A DNA stretch of 52,111 nt from Tersicoccus solisilvae (GTDB lineage: Bacteria > Actinomycetota > Actinomycetes > Actinomycetales > Micrococcaceae), in assembly GCF_014643255.1 (NCBI RefSeq), contig NZ_BMJI01000022.1, forward strand, positions 1-52,111, written 5' to 3'. Of this stretch, positions 41,363-52,111 are shown piece after piece. How positions within the stretch are numbered: position 1 is the stretch's first letter; the number at the start of each line of letters is the position of its first letter. The translations under genes were made by a program, and so were the position numbers. Under the pieces are notes generated by a model. The model worked only from the letters and a program-made list of their open reading frames with translations, was not told the origin of the DNA and made no database searches.

Positions 41363-43465
41363 ATGACGACCTCCCTCGCCGGAGCGACCGGCACGTTCGA
41401 CGGCGTCGGGCACGGCACCGGCGCCACCCCCACCGACGATCCGGACGGCGGCTCTGCCGGTGACCACGCCCCGCGGCGAGGCCGGCGTTCCGCCGGTGGC
41501 GCCTTCCGGGCGCGTCGGCTCGGGGCCCGCGTCCTCGACCGCGTGCGGCCGACGCGACAGATCTGGCCCGTGTACGCGCTGCTCGCCGCGACGGCCGTCC
41601 TCTATCTGGTGGGCCTGGACGCCTCGGGCTGGGCCAACCCGTTCTACTCGGCGGCCGCGCAGGCCGGCTCCCAGAATCTGATCGCCTTCCTGTTCGGCTC
41701 CTCCGACGCGGCCAACGCCATCACCGTCGACAAACCGCCGGCCTCGCTGTGGTTCATGGCCATCTCGGTCACGCTGTTCGGCCTCAACTCCTTCGCCATC
41801 CTCCTCCCGCAGGCGTTGATGGGCGTGGCCGCCGTCGGCACCGTCTACGCCGCCGTCACCCGGGTGGCCGGCCGGGTCGGCGGGCTGGTGGGCGGCGCCG
41901 TGCTGGCGGTGACCCCGGTCGCGGCCCTGATGTTCCGGTTCAACAACCCGGACGCCCTGCTCGTGCTGCTGCTCAGCCTCGCCGCCTACGCCACGGTGCG
42001 CTCAATCGAGAGCGGACGGGCCCGGTGGTTGATCGGCTGCGGCGTGCTGATCGGCTTCGCCTTCCTCACCAAGCAGATGCAGGCGCTGCTCGTGGTCCCC
42101 GGTTTCGGCCTGGTGTACCTGGTCGCCGCGCCGCACCGGATCGGCCGCCGGCTGCTGCACCTGCTCGGGGCGCTCGCGGCCCTGGTCGTCTCCGCCGGCT
42201 GGTGGATCGCCCTGGTCGAGCTGACCCCGGCGCGGTACCGGCCCTACATCGGCGGGTCCCAGACCAACTCCATCCTCGAGCTGACCTTCGGGTACAACGG
42301 GTTCGGCCGGCTCACCGGCGACGAGGTGGGCAGCGTCGGCGGCGGTGGGGCGACGTCGACGACGGGCCTGTTCCGGATGTTCTCCGCGTCCTTCGGGGGT
42401 CAGATCTCCTGGCTGCTGCCGGCGGCCCTCGTGCTGCTCGTCGTGGTGCTGTGGGCGACCCGGCGGCAGCCGCGCACCGACCCCGCTCGCGCCGCCGTGC
42501 TCGTCTGGGGCAGCTGGCTCGTGGTCACGGGCGTGGTGTTCAGCTTCATGGCCGGCATCATCCACGAGTACTACTCCGTCGCCCTCGCCCCGGCGATCGC
42601 CGCTGTCGTCGGCATCGGCGTGGGCCTGCTGTGGGAGCGACGGCGCGAATCCGTACCGGCGCTGCTGCTCGGTGCGACCATGATGATGACCGCGTTCTGG
42701 GCCTTCATCCTCCTCGCCCGCACGCCGACCTTCGTGCCATGGCTGCGCTGGGTCATCCTCTTCGGGGGGATGCTGGCCGGCGTGGGGCTGGTCGTCCTGC
42801 CGCACGTCACCCGGCCCGTGGCCCGAACGGTGGCCGCCGCGGCCGTCGTGCTCGCCCTCGCGGGCCCGACGTCGTACTCCGTGCAGACCGCTTCGACGGG
42901 CCACACCGGCGCCATCGTCACGGCCGGCCCGAGCACGGGCACGGGCTTCGGTGGCCGTGGCGGCATGGGCGGTCAGAACACCGGTCAGGGCGGGACGGCT
43001 CCGCAGGGCGCGGGCCAGGCTCCCGGTGCGGGGCAGGCGAACGGTACGGGTCAGCCGCCCACCGGGACCGGTCAGCAGGGCGGTATGGGTGGCGCGGGTG
43101 GGATGGGCGGCCTGCTCAACGCCACGACGCCGGGCACGGCCCTGGTGGCGGCGTTGACCAAGGACGCCGGGGACTACACGTGGGCGGCCGCCGTCGTCGG
43201 CTCGAACAACGCCGCCGGCTATCAGCTGGCGACCGGGCTGCCCGTGATGGCCGTCGGCGGCTTCAACGGCACGGACCCGGCGCCGACGCTCGCGCAGTTC
43301 CAGCAGCTCGTCGCGGACGGGAAGATCCACTACTGGATCCCCGGCACCATCGGGATGCAGTCCAACGGCGGGTCCGACGCGGCGAGCGCGATCGACGCGT
43401 GGGTGCAGGCGAACTACACGGCCACGACGGTCGACGGCGTCACCGTCTACGACCTCACCCCCTGA
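41363..43465 (+). CDS. PMT-fold glycosyltransferase, YkcA/B-like (copy 2)
   Basis: 700 aa, a paralogue of the upstream gene with the same order of motifs: AITVDKPPASLWFMAISVTL, LPQALMGVAAVGTVYAAVT, MFRFNNPDALLVLLLSLAAY, PYIGGSQTNSILELTFGYNG. It has a similar Gly-rich linker and C-terminal soluble domain (MAVGGFNGTDPAPTLAQFQQ). The ATG follows GGAAGGAG; an upstream in-frame ATG lies inside the repeat element and is less likely. Same operon unless repeat A interrupts transcription. Confidence 0.88.
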   Translation: MTTSLAGATGTFDGVGHGTGATPTDDPDGGSAGDHAPRRGRRSAGGAFRARRLGARVLDRVRPTRQIWPVYALLAATAVLYLVGLDASGWANPFYSAAAQAGSQNLIAFLFGSSDAANAITVDKPPASLWFMAISVTLFGLNSFAILLPQALMGVAAVGTVYAAVTRVAGRVGGLVGGAVLAVTPVAALMFRFNNPDALLVLLLSLAAYATVRSIESGRARWLIGCGVLIGFAFLTKQMQALLVVPGFGLVYLVAAPHRIGRRLLHLLGALAALVVSAGWWIALVELTPARYRPYIGGSQTNSILELTFGYNGFGRLTGDEVGSVGGGGATSTTGLFRMFSASFGGQISWLLPAALVLLVVVLWATRRQPRTDPARAAVLVWGSWLVVTGVVFSFMAGIIHEYYSVALAPAIAAVVGIGVGLLWERRRESVPALLLGATMMMTAFWAFILLARTPTFVPWLRWVILFGGMLAGVGLVVLPHVTRPVARTVAAAAVVLALAGPTSYSVQTASTGHTGAIVTAGPSTGTGFGGRGGMGGQNTGQGGTAPQGAGQAPGAGQANGTGQPPTGTGQQGGMGGAGGMGGLLNATTPGTALVAALTKDAGDYTWAAAVVGSNNAAGYQLATGLPVMAVGGFNGTDPAPTLAQFQQLVADGKIHYWIPGTIGMQSNGGSDAASAIDAWVQANYTATTVDGVTVYDLTP

Positions 43466-43480
43466 CCCCCGGTCCTCCCC

Positions 43481-43550
43481 GCCAGCTCGTCAATAGATGC
43501 ACGATCCGGGCCGAAAACGGGCTCCGCTGAACATCTATTGACGACCTGGC
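43481..43550. repeat. 71-bp-class inverted-repeat element, copy B
   Basis: Left arm identical to copy A; right arm CATCTATTGACGACCTGGC (43532-43550) has one change. Centre 32 bp. Flanked by extra CCCC/GGGG. It lies 16 bp after the PMT stop and may act as its terminator. Confidence 0.9.
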
Positions 43551-43597
43551 GGGGGTGGGTGGGCCACGCGGTCATGCGGCCGAAACGTGTCGTCGGG

Positions 43598-43603
43598 TAT
43601 CCT
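43598..43603 (+). promoter_or_regulatory. -10 candidate for the gcv operon
   Basis: TATCCT, about 60 bp before the riboswitch. The -35 is unclear. The 438-bp gap 43466-43903 is filled by copy B, this promoter and the riboswitch. Confidence 0.3.
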
Positions 43604-43660
43604 GATGTGACGCAGGACGCTTCGCCGGCAACGGCGGTCGTCCCGCAGGCTGTGATCCGC

Positions 43661-43852
43661 GGCGGGAGAGTCCCGCTCTGGCGGGCGCCGAAGGAGCAAA
43701 TTCCTCCCCGGGAATCTCTCAGGCACCTGTACCGCTGCGGCGAGCCGACTCTGGAAAGCAGCCCTCGCGGGCTCACCGACGGTGCAAGCGGGCCCACGAC
43801 CGACAATCGTGGAGCCGGCGGAATCTCTCAGGTCCGATACAGAGCGGGGAGG
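43661..43852 (+). ncRNA. Tandem glycine riboswitch
   Basis: Two aptamers in a row. Aptamer 1 (about 43661-43756) has GGCGGGAGAGTCCCGC, CGCCGAAGGAGCAA and GGAATCTCTCAGGCACC. Aptamer 2 (about 43760-43852) has GGTGCAAGCGGGCCC, GGAGCCGGCGGAATCTCTCA and GGTCCGATACAGAGCGGGGA. The repeated GCCG(A/G)A/GGAG and AATCTCTCAGG boxes are diagnostic. It lies 52 nt before gcvP and should switch the operon on when glycine is plentiful. Confidence 0.95.
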
Positions 43853-43903
43853 GACCCGTCCGTTCCGGCGCCCGCGCCGGCCGACCGACCTCCGGAGTTC
43901 CCC

Positions 43904-46768
<2,865 letters not shown>

Positions 46769-46822
46769 CGCGCCCAGCCGCCACCGACTCATCGACCTCT
46801 GATTCCGGAAGACGGAGACACC

Positions 46823-48004
46823 ATGACCGAGACCACCGCCCCCGACACCGCCGATTCCGACAGCACCCAGCGGTTCACCGCGCTGTACGACACCCACGCC
46901 GAGCTCGGCGCCTCGTTCACCGACTTCGGCGGCTGGCAGATGCCGCTGAAGTACGGGTCCGAGCTCGCTGAGCACCGCGCCGTCCGCGCCACCGCGGGTC
47001 TGTTCGACCTCTCCCACATGGGCGAGATCGAGGTCACCGGCCCGCAGGCCGGCGCGTTCCTCGACCACGCCCTGGTCGGCAAGCTGTCGGCGATCGCCGT
47101 CGGCAAGGCCAAGTACTCGCTGATCTGCGCCGAGGACGGCGGCATCATCGACGACCTGATCGTGTACCGGCTGGCCGAGGAGGAGTACCTGGTCGTGCCG
47201 AATGCGGGCAACGCGGCGACCGTGTCGTCCGAGCTGGCCACGCGGCTGGCCGGCTTCACGGGCACCGACGCCGACGGCGTCACGCTGACCGACGTGTCCG
47301 CCCAGACCTCGCTGATCGCCGTGCAGGGCCCGAACGCCGAGGCGATCGTTCGCGCCGTCGTCCCGGCCGAGCAGGGGGACTCCGTCACGGGCCTGCGGTA
47401 CTACGCCGCGGTCCGGGTCACCGCTGCCGGGGTGCCGGTGCTGCTGGCCCGCACCGGGTACACCGGTGAGGACGGCTTCGAGCTGTTCGTCGCGAACGAT
47501 GACGCCGCAGGCCTCTGGGGCGCGCTGCGGACCGCGGGCGAGGAGCACGGGCTGGTCCCCTGCGGGCTCGCTGCGCGTGACTCGCTGCGCCTGGAGGCGG
47601 GCATGCCGCTCTACGGCAACGAGCTCTCCCGCGACCGAACCCCCTTCGCGGCCGGCCTCGGCGGCGTCGTGGCGCTGAAGAGCAAGGAGAACGACTTCGT
47701 CGGGCGCGAAGCGCTGCAGGCGGCGAAGGACGCGGGCGAGGGCAGCACGGGCGGGCAGCGGCTGGTGGGGCTGAAGGGCCTCGGGCGGCGCTCGGCGCGC
47801 TCGCACTACGCGGTGCTGGCCGACGGCGCGCAGGTCGGCGAGGTCACCTCCGGCCAGCCCAGCCCCACGCTCGGTTTCCCGGTCGCCATGGCCTACGTCG
47901 ACGTCGCCCGGTCCGAGCCGGGCACCCGCCTGGACGTGGACCTGCGCGGCAAGGCCGAGCCGTTCGAGGTCGTTGCCCTGCCGTTCTACCGGCGCGAGCA
48001 GTAG
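46823..48004 (+). CDS. gcvT: Aminomethyltransferase, T-protein
   Basis: 393 aa. Releases ammonia and transfers the one-carbon unit to tetrahydrofolate. Family stretches: [58 protein letters not shown], and [19 protein letters not shown]. The ATG has a GGAG-containing leader (AGACGGAGACACC). It lies 54 bp after gcvP and 40 bp before gcvH. Confidence 0.96.
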   Translation: MTETTAPDTADSDSTQRFTALYDTHAELGASFTDFGGWQMPLKYGSELAEHRAVRATAGLFDLSHMGEIEVTGPQAGAFLDHALVGKLSAIAVGKAKYSLICAEDGGIIDDLIVYRLAEEEYLVVPNAGNAATVSSELATRLAGFTGTDADGVTLTDVSAQTSLIAVQGPNAEAIVRAVVPAEQGDSVTGLRYYAAVRVTAAGVPVLLARTGYTGEDGFELFVANDDAAGLWGALRTAGEEHGLVPCGLAARDSLRLEAGMPLYGNELSRDRTPFAAGLGGVVALKSKENDFVGREALQAAKDAGEGSTGGQRLVGLKGLGRRSARSHYAVLADGAQVGEVTSGQPSPTLGFPVAMAYVDVARSEPGTRLDVDLRGKAEPFEVVALPFYRREQ

Positions 48005-48044
48005 TCCCACCCTCCCCCGTCAGCACGAACAGAGGAAACACGCC

Positions 48045-48422
48045 ATGAGTTCAGTCCAGACCGGCCTCCGGTACTCCGAGGAGCACGAGTGGGTCGACAC
48101 GTCGTCGCCCGCGAAGATCGGCGTCTCGAAGGTCGCCGCCGACGCGCTCGGCGACGTCGTCTACGTCGATCTGCCGGAGGTGGGCGACGCGGTCACCGCG
48201 GGCGAGACCTGCGGCGAGATCGAGTCCACCAAGAGCGTCTCCGACCTGTACTCGCCCGTCACCGGCACGGTCGCCGCGGTCAACGACGACGTCGCGGACA
48301 ACCCCGCGCTGGTCAACGAGGACCCGTACGGCGCCGGCTGGCTCTTCACCGTGGAGGTCGACGAGGAGGGCCCGCTGCTGTCCGCGGAGGAGTACGCAGA
48401 GAAGAACAACGTCACGCTCTAG
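48045..48422 (+). CDS. gcvH: Glycine cleavage system H-protein
   Basis: 125 aa. The lipoyl lysine is in [17 protein letters not shown] (K63); [12 protein letters not shown] at the start and [14 protein letters not shown] at the end are typical. It shuttles the aminomethyl group between P- and T-proteins. An ATG with AGAGGAAA upstream was chosen over an in-frame start inside gcvT. Confidence 0.97.
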   Translation: MSSVQTGLRYSEEHEWVDTSSPAKIGVSKVAADALGDVVYVDLPEVGDAVTAGETCGEIESTKSVSDLYSPVTGTVAAVNDDVADNPALVNEDPYGAGWLFTVEVDEEGPLLSAEEYAEKNNVTL

Positions 48423-48519
48423 GTCTCCTCGGGCAGGCCCACTCCGCTGACCGGGCTCACCGTACGCTTCTGGAGCTTGCCGGTTCGAGCAGGTGGTGAA
48501 TCCCCGGCGCAGCGACTGG

Positions 48520-48738
48520 TCAAGCCCGGTCGTCCTCCTCGACCCACTCGAGCAAGTCGCCCGGCTGACAGTCCAGCACGCGGCACATCGCCTCCAGCGT
48601 GCTGAAGCGGACGGCCTTGGCACGTCCGTTCTTCAGCACGGCGACGTTCGCCGGCGTCAGGCCGACGCGGTCCGCGAACTCGCCCACGCTCAGTTTTCGG
48701 CGGGCGAGCTCGACGTCGATGCGCACGATGATCGGCAT
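48520..48738 (-). CDS. XRE-family helix-turn-helix regulator (YozG-like)
   Basis: 72 aa, a single Cro/CI-type HTH: ARRKLSVGEFADRVGLTPAN and VAVLKNGRAKAVRFSTLEAM, ending CRVLDCQPGDLLEWVEE, a common ending of this small family. The ATG overlaps the stop of the DUF2975 gene by 1 nt. This pairing is common in Gram-positive bacteria. Confidence 0.88.
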   Translation of the reverse strand: MPIIVRIDVELARRKLSVGEFADRVGLTPANVAVLKNGRAKAVRFSTLEAMCRVLDCQPGDLLEWVEEDDRA

Positions 48739-49235
48739 CAGATCACCGCGTCCAGTTCGGTACGCAACACCGTGGCCTGCCGCAGCAGCGCCCGCATCAC
48801 GACCATGGTGAGGACGAGGACGGCCCCGACGACGGTCATGCCGAACAGCATCATCGGCACGCCCGGATCACGCAGCTGCGGGGTGACGTAGATGAACCAG
48901 GACAGCGAACCGCCGATCGCCGCCAGCACCAGCCACGCCGTCACCATCGCGCCGACGATGACGTCCACCCAGACGAACGCCCGGGCGCTGAAGATGCGGC
49001 CGTCGCGCACCAGGCCGAGGAGCCGCCACGTGCAGACCACGACCACCTCCGCGCACAGGAAGCCGAACACCGCGGCGAGGGTGAGGGGCCACTGCCAGCC
49101 GGCGGCGAGAGGGTTCTCGCGCGCCTGGTGGGCGAACATGCCCGGAAAGCTCAGCGTCTGCCCGACGAGCAGACCGAGGAAGAGCAGGGCGAGGAGCGCT
49201 CGGAGCGGGACGACCACGCGACGAAGGGTGAACAT
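48738..49235 (-). CDS. DUF2975 membrane protein
   Basis: 165 aa, four membrane helices (VPLRALLALLFLGLLVGQT; WPLTLAAVFGFLCAEVVVVC; WVDVIVGAMVTAWLVLAAIG; MLFGMTVVGAVLVLTMVVM). DUF2975 proteins are routinely paired with a small XRE regulator; their function is unknown. The ATG is 6 nt past a GACAAT box. Confidence 0.82.
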   Translation of the reverse strand: MFTLRRVVVPLRALLALLFLGLLVGQTLSFPGMFAHQARENPLAAGWQWPLTLAAVFGFLCAEVVVVCTWRLLGLVRDGRIFSARAFVWVDVIVGAMVTAWLVLAAIGGSLSWFIYVTPQLRDPGVPMMLFGMTVVGAVLVLTMVVMRALLRQATVLRTELDAVI

Positions 49236-49241
49236 GACTCG

Positions 49242-49270
49242 ATTGTCGGTGTATACCTATCGAAAGTCAA
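49242..49270 (-). promoter_or_regulatory. Leaderless promoter of the DUF2975-XRE operon
   Basis: On the minus strand -35 TTGACT (49265-49270), 17-bp spacer, -10 GACAAT (49242-49247), 6 nt to the ATG at 49235. TCGATTG and CAATCGA form an inverted repeat around it, a possible site for the XRE protein. Confidence 0.5.
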
Positions 49271-49276
49271 TCGACT

Positions 49277-50260
49277 TCATGGCTTGACGCCCTCCTCCGG
49301 CTCGGGCGGCGTCTCCCTGCCGGCCGCCTCGTCGCGGGCGGCCCACTCCAGCAGCGGCGCAATGTCGAAGACGGCGTCGTCGATGCCCGCGTGCAGGTCG
49401 CCCAGCTCGGCGAATCGGGCCGGCATGGTGGCGATGGTGAAGTCGCCCGGCTCGGCGTCGTCGATCTCGTCCCACCGCAGCGGCGCCGAGACGGTGCCGA
49501 CGTCGTTACCGCGCACCGAGTAGGCACACGCGATGGTGTGGTCGCGGGCGTTCTGGTTGAAGTCGACGAAGACGGCGGCCGGGTCCCGGTCCTTCCGCCA
49601 CCAGGTCGTCGTCACGTCGTCCGGCAGTCGCCGCTCCACCTCGCGGGCGAACGCGAGAGCGCCGCGGCGGACGTCGGTGAATCCGTGGTCGGGCGCGATC
49701 CGGACGTAGACGTGCAGGCCGTCGCCCCCGCTGGTCTTGGGCCAGCCGGTGGCGCCGAGTTCGTCGAGGATCTCGTGGGCGACGTGCGCGGTCCTTCGGA
49801 CGTCGGCCCAGGTGGCGGCGGGCATCGGGTCGATGTCGATGCGCCATTCGTCGGGCTTCTCGGTGTCGGCGCGGCGGCTGTTCCAGGGGTGGAACTCCAC
49901 GGTGCTCATCTGCACGGCCCAGACGACGTCGGCCAGCTTCGTCACGCACAGCTCGTCGGCGTGCAGGTTCCAGCGCGGGAAGTGCAGGCGGACGGTCTCC
50001 ACCCACGGCGGGGCGCCGTGCGGCAGCCGCTTCTGGTGCACCTTCTTGCCCGCCGCCCCCTCGGGGAAGCGGTGCAGCATGCACGGGCGCTCCCGCAAGG
50101 CGCGCACGATGCCGGGCCCGACGCTGCGGTAGTACTCCGCCAGGTCGAGCTTGGTCTCGCCGCGGGCGGCGAAGTAGACGCGGTTCGGGCTGGAGAGGCG
50201 CACGTCGAACCCGTCGACGTCGAGCACGACCGGATCCCCGAACTCACCCTTGGTTGACAT
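49277..50260 (-). CDS. LigD-type DNA primase-polymerase
   Basis: 327 aa, the stand-alone polymerase module of bacterial non-homologous end joining. The metal-binding acids are D142 and D144 (RIDIDPMP) and D233 (FVDFNQNARD); H183 lies in KTSGGDGLHVYV, where most relatives have SGGKGLH. CMLHRFPEGAAGKKVHQKRL is also conserved. No ligase or nuclease domain is fused. It lies 112 bp from a LigB-type ligase on the same strand, but no Ku gene is in the window. Confidence 0.9.
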   Translation of the reverse strand: MSTKGEFGDPVVLDVDGFDVRLSSPNRVYFAARGETKLDLAEYYRSVGPGIVRALRERPCMLHRFPEGAAGKKVHQKRLPHGAPPWVETVRLHFPRWNLHADELCVTKLADVVWAVQMSTVEFHPWNSRRADTEKPDEWRIDIDPMPAATWADVRRTAHVAHEILDELGATGWPKTSGGDGLHVYVRIAPDHGFTDVRRGALAFAREVERRLPDDVTTTWWRKDRDPAAVFVDFNQNARDHTIACAYSVRGNDVGTVSAPLRWDEIDDAEPGDFTIATMPARFAELGDLHAGIDDAVFDIAPLLEWAARDEAAGRETPPEPEEGVKP

Positions 50261-50284
50261 GCCCCTTACGCTCCGGCACCGCCC

Positions 50285-50355
50285 GCCAGGTCGTCAATAG
50301 ATGTCGACGCAACCGCTTCCGGCGAGGGAGATGGTGCATCTATTGACGAGCTGGC
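50285..50355. repeat. 71-bp inverted-repeat element, copy C
   Basis: Arms GCCAGGTCGTCAATAGATG (50285-50303) and CATCTATTGACGAGCTGGC (50337-50355), 33-bp centre. Between the ligase stop and the polymerase start. Confidence 0.9.
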
Positions 50356-50371
50356 GCGTCGGGCGCCGGCC

Positions 50372-51907
50372 TCAGGCGCGCAGCAGCGACCGCAGGGTGC
50401 CGATGGTGTCGGCGTCCTCCGGGCGCTTGTCCTCGCGGTAGCGCTTCACCCGGGCGAACCGCAACGCGACGCCGCCCGGATACCGGGTCGAGGACTGGAC
50501 GCCGTCGATGGCGATCTCGACGACGGTGACCGGCTCGACGTACACGGTGTGCGCGGTGCGCCGGGTCTCGATCTGCGGGAAGCGCTCGGTCTGCCAGCGC
50601 AGCAACTCGTCCGTGAGCCCCTTGAACGTCTTGCCGACCATGACGTACCCGCCCGGCTCGCCGAACTCGCCGTCCGGGTCCAGGGCGCCCAGGTGCAGGT
50701 TGGACAGCCAGCCCTGCCGCCGGCCGGAGCCCCACTCGCAGGCGAGGACGACCAGATCGTAGGTGTGCACGGGTTTGACCTTGATCCAGCTCGACCCGCG
50801 TCGGCCGGCGGCATAGAGCGAGTCGATGCCCTTGACGACGACGCCCTCCTGCCCCGCGGCCAGCGCCTCGGCGGAGACCCGTTCCGCAGTGGCGGCGTCG
50901 TCGGTGACCGTGCCGGGGACGCGCAGGGCGGGCGCGATGCGCTCCAGTTCGGCCAGCCGCACCGCCAGCGGCTCGTCCAACAGATCCCGGCCGTCCACGT
51001 GCAGCGCGTCGAAGAACCAGGGCGTCAGCACCGTCTCGCGCGCGGTCGCGGAGTCGGTCATGGTGCCGAACCGGGACATCGTCTGCTGGAACGGGCGGGG
51101 CGCGCCGGCCTCGTCGAGGGCCAGGGTCTCGCCGTCGAGGATGACGTCGTGCACGGGCAGGGCGCGGACGGCGGCGACCACGTCGGGCAACCGGTCGGTG
51201 ACCTCGGCCAGGCTGCGGGTGAAGACACGGACATCGTCGCCGGAGCGATGCACCTGAATGCGGGCGCCGTCGAGCTTGTACTCGACGGACGCCGTCCCGG
51301 TCGTGGACAGTGCATCGGTGGGGGTCGCGGCGGTGGCGGCGAGCATCGGCAGCACGGGCCGCCCGACGACGAGGCCGACGGCGGCGAGCGCGTCCTCGTC
51401 CGCGGTCAGCGCGAGCCGGGCGGTGCCGCCGAGGTCGCCGGAGAGCATCGCGGCCCGCCGGACGAGCGCGACCGGGTGGCCGGACGCGGCGGCGATCGCG
51501 TCGGTGAGCACGCCCTCCAGCGCGCCGGTGCGGACCTCGCCGAGCAGGACGCGGGCGATGAAGTCCTGCTCCCCCGCGGTGGCCTGCGCCATCAGCCCGG
51601 TCAGGTCGCGGGAGCGAACGGCGTCCGACCCGGCGCCCGTCGTCGTCGCCAGCCGATCGAGGAAGGCATCCAGGTCGGCGACGGTGAGAGTCGGTTCGGC
51701 GGCCGGGTCGCCGGTGATGGCGCCGATGCTCCGGTAGCCGACGCCCACCCGGCCCTGCCGCGGCCGGCCGATCAGGAACCCGACGGCGTGCGCGACGTCG
51801 TCGGGCTCGAGGCGGCGCAGCAGATCGGCGAGCGCGTCCACCTTGGCCAGCCGCGAGCGGGTGGCGGTGACGGCGGTGGTCGTCGCGACGAGGTCATCGA
51901 GCAGCAC
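50372..51907 (-). CDS. ATP-dependent DNA ligase, LigB type
   Basis: 511 aa, with the N-terminal DNA-binding domain, nucleotidyltransferase and OB-fold domains. The adenylated lysine is K211 in SVEYKLDGARIQVH. Other ligase motifs: FTRSLAEVTDRLP (III), DVILDGETLALD (IIIa), EGVVVKGIDSLYAAGRRGSS (IV), WIKVKP (V). It matches mycobacterial LigB. The start is GTG (written M), with CAGACT 6 nt upstream. Repeat C lies downstream. Confidence 0.93.
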   Translation of the reverse strand: MLLDDLVATTTAVTATRSRLAKVDALADLLRRLEPDDVAHAVGFLIGRPRQGRVGVGYRSIGAITGDPAAEPTLTVADLDAFLDRLATTTGAGSDAVRSRDLTGLMAQATAGEQDFIARVLLGEVRTGALEGVLTDAIAAASGHPVALVRRAAMLSGDLGGTARLALTADEDALAAVGLVVGRPVLPMLAATAATPTDALSTTGTASVEYKLDGARIQVHRSGDDVRVFTRSLAEVTDRLPDVVAAVRALPVHDVILDGETLALDEAGAPRPFQQTMSRFGTMTDSATARETVLTPWFFDALHVDGRDLLDEPLAVRLAELERIAPALRVPGTVTDDAATAERVSAEALAAGQEGVVVKGIDSLYAAGRRGSSWIKVKPVHTYDLVVLACEWGSGRRQGWLSNLHLGALDPDGEFGEPGGYVMVGKTFKGLTDELLRWQTERFPQIETRRTAHTVYVEPVTVVEIAIDGVQSSTRYPGGVALRFARVKRYREDKRPEDADTIGTLRSLLRA

Positions 51908-51945
51908 GGGCTCAGTCTGTCACCGGCCCCCGACAGCCCGGCTCA

Positions 51946-51977
51946 GGTCGCCAGGTCGCCAGGTCGCCAGGTCGCCA
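51946..51977 (+). repeat. Four tandem GGTCGCCA octamers
   Basis: Four perfect 8-bp copies (51946, 51954, 51962, 51970) running into the left arm of repeat copy D, where GGTCG belongs to the arm. Confidence 0.85.
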
Positions 51978-52022
51978 GTAGATGCTCGATCCGGGGCTGC
52001 GGAAGCGCTTGCGTCGACATCT
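51966..52022. repeat. 71-bp element, copy D, truncated in its right arm
   Basis: Left arm GCCAGGTCGCCAGTAGATG (two changes from copy C), a 33-bp centre whose second half resembles the complement of copy C, then only CATCT (52018-52022) of the right arm before unrelated sequence. Confidence 0.75.
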
Positions 52023-52032
52023 GAGGTGAAAC

Positions 52033-52111
52033 TTAGGTGGTGGCGGGGGTGGTGACGAGGTATCCCAGTGCGGTCAATTCGTGGACGAGGTGTTGGGCGC
52101 GTTGTCCTGGC
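52033..52111 (-). CDS. C-terminus of a probable transposase, cut by the window end
   Basis: 25 codons and a stop (TAA) remain. They read QRAQHLVHELTALGYLVT near the end, a pattern (A-x-L-x-x-L-x-x-LGY-x-V) common at the C-termini of actinobacterial transposases. The family cannot be fixed from so little. The stop lies about 10 bp from the point where repeat copy D is interrupted, as expected if the element inserted there. Confidence 0.45.
   Translation of the reverse strand, partial: PGQRAQHLVHELTALGYLVTTPATT

Overview
The window is high-GC DNA from a motile actinobacterium. It has class-typical genes (GTP-dependent PEP carboxykinase, CstA, a LigB-type ATP-dependent ligase, a glycine riboswitch on gcvP), GTG starts, and many probable leaderless promoters in which a TANNNT hexamer lies exactly 6 nt before the start codon. 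I cannot place it below class level with confidence; a flagellated Micrococcales-like lineage would fit.

Layout. 1-1514: end of a flagellar operon (flgK tail, flgL, fliW). 1521-4635: carbon-starvation transporter operon cstA-ybdD-orf153 (minus). 4787-7683: quinone oxidoreductase, tRNA-Ser(TGA), then a divergent pair (EVE/PUA-like 150-aa protein and AAA+ ATPase) around phased CTAACA repeats. 7879-12495: large secreted nuclease/5'-nucleotidase. 12640-16905: FAD/NAD(P)-binding protein and prolyl oligopeptidase. 17123-18223: tRNA-Ser(GCT), an ArsR-type regulator and a 70-aa partner. 18305-21038: two MFS transporters. 21137-22573: phosphomannomutase. 22649-23834: a DUF559/AbiEi-like nuclease gene bracketed by two equal-length 57-bp palindromic repeats. 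23903-25771: pckG. 26084-28176: tRNA-Arg(ACG), ohr and a flavin disulfide reductase. 28305-32205: degenerate ABC protein, YhgE/Pip membrane protein and TetR, under one promoter with two overlapping palindromes. 32230-33602: SixA-like phosphatase and a receiver-less winged-helix regulator.

33986-43465 is one cell-envelope module: an exported DUF5666-like protein, a response regulator/histidine kinase pair, a GT2-GtrA glycosyltransferase and two YkcA/B-type PMT-fold glycosyltransferases. Paired CTGTG heptamers spaced 11 bp lie in front of the DUF5666-like/regulator genes and again in front of the glycosyltransferase operon, so the module looks like one two-component regulon.

43661-48422: glycine riboswitch and gcvP-gcvT-gcvH. 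48520-49235: XRE regulator and DUF2975 membrane protein. 49277-51907: LigD-type polymerase and LigB-type ligase. A 71-bp inverted-repeat family occurs at 41276, 43481 and 50285. A fourth, degenerate copy at 51966 is cut off within its right arm beside the C-terminus of a probable transposase at the window end.

The most novel signals are the CTGTG regulon, the nuclease cassette between palindromic repeats, and the 71-bp repeat family with its interrupted copy.
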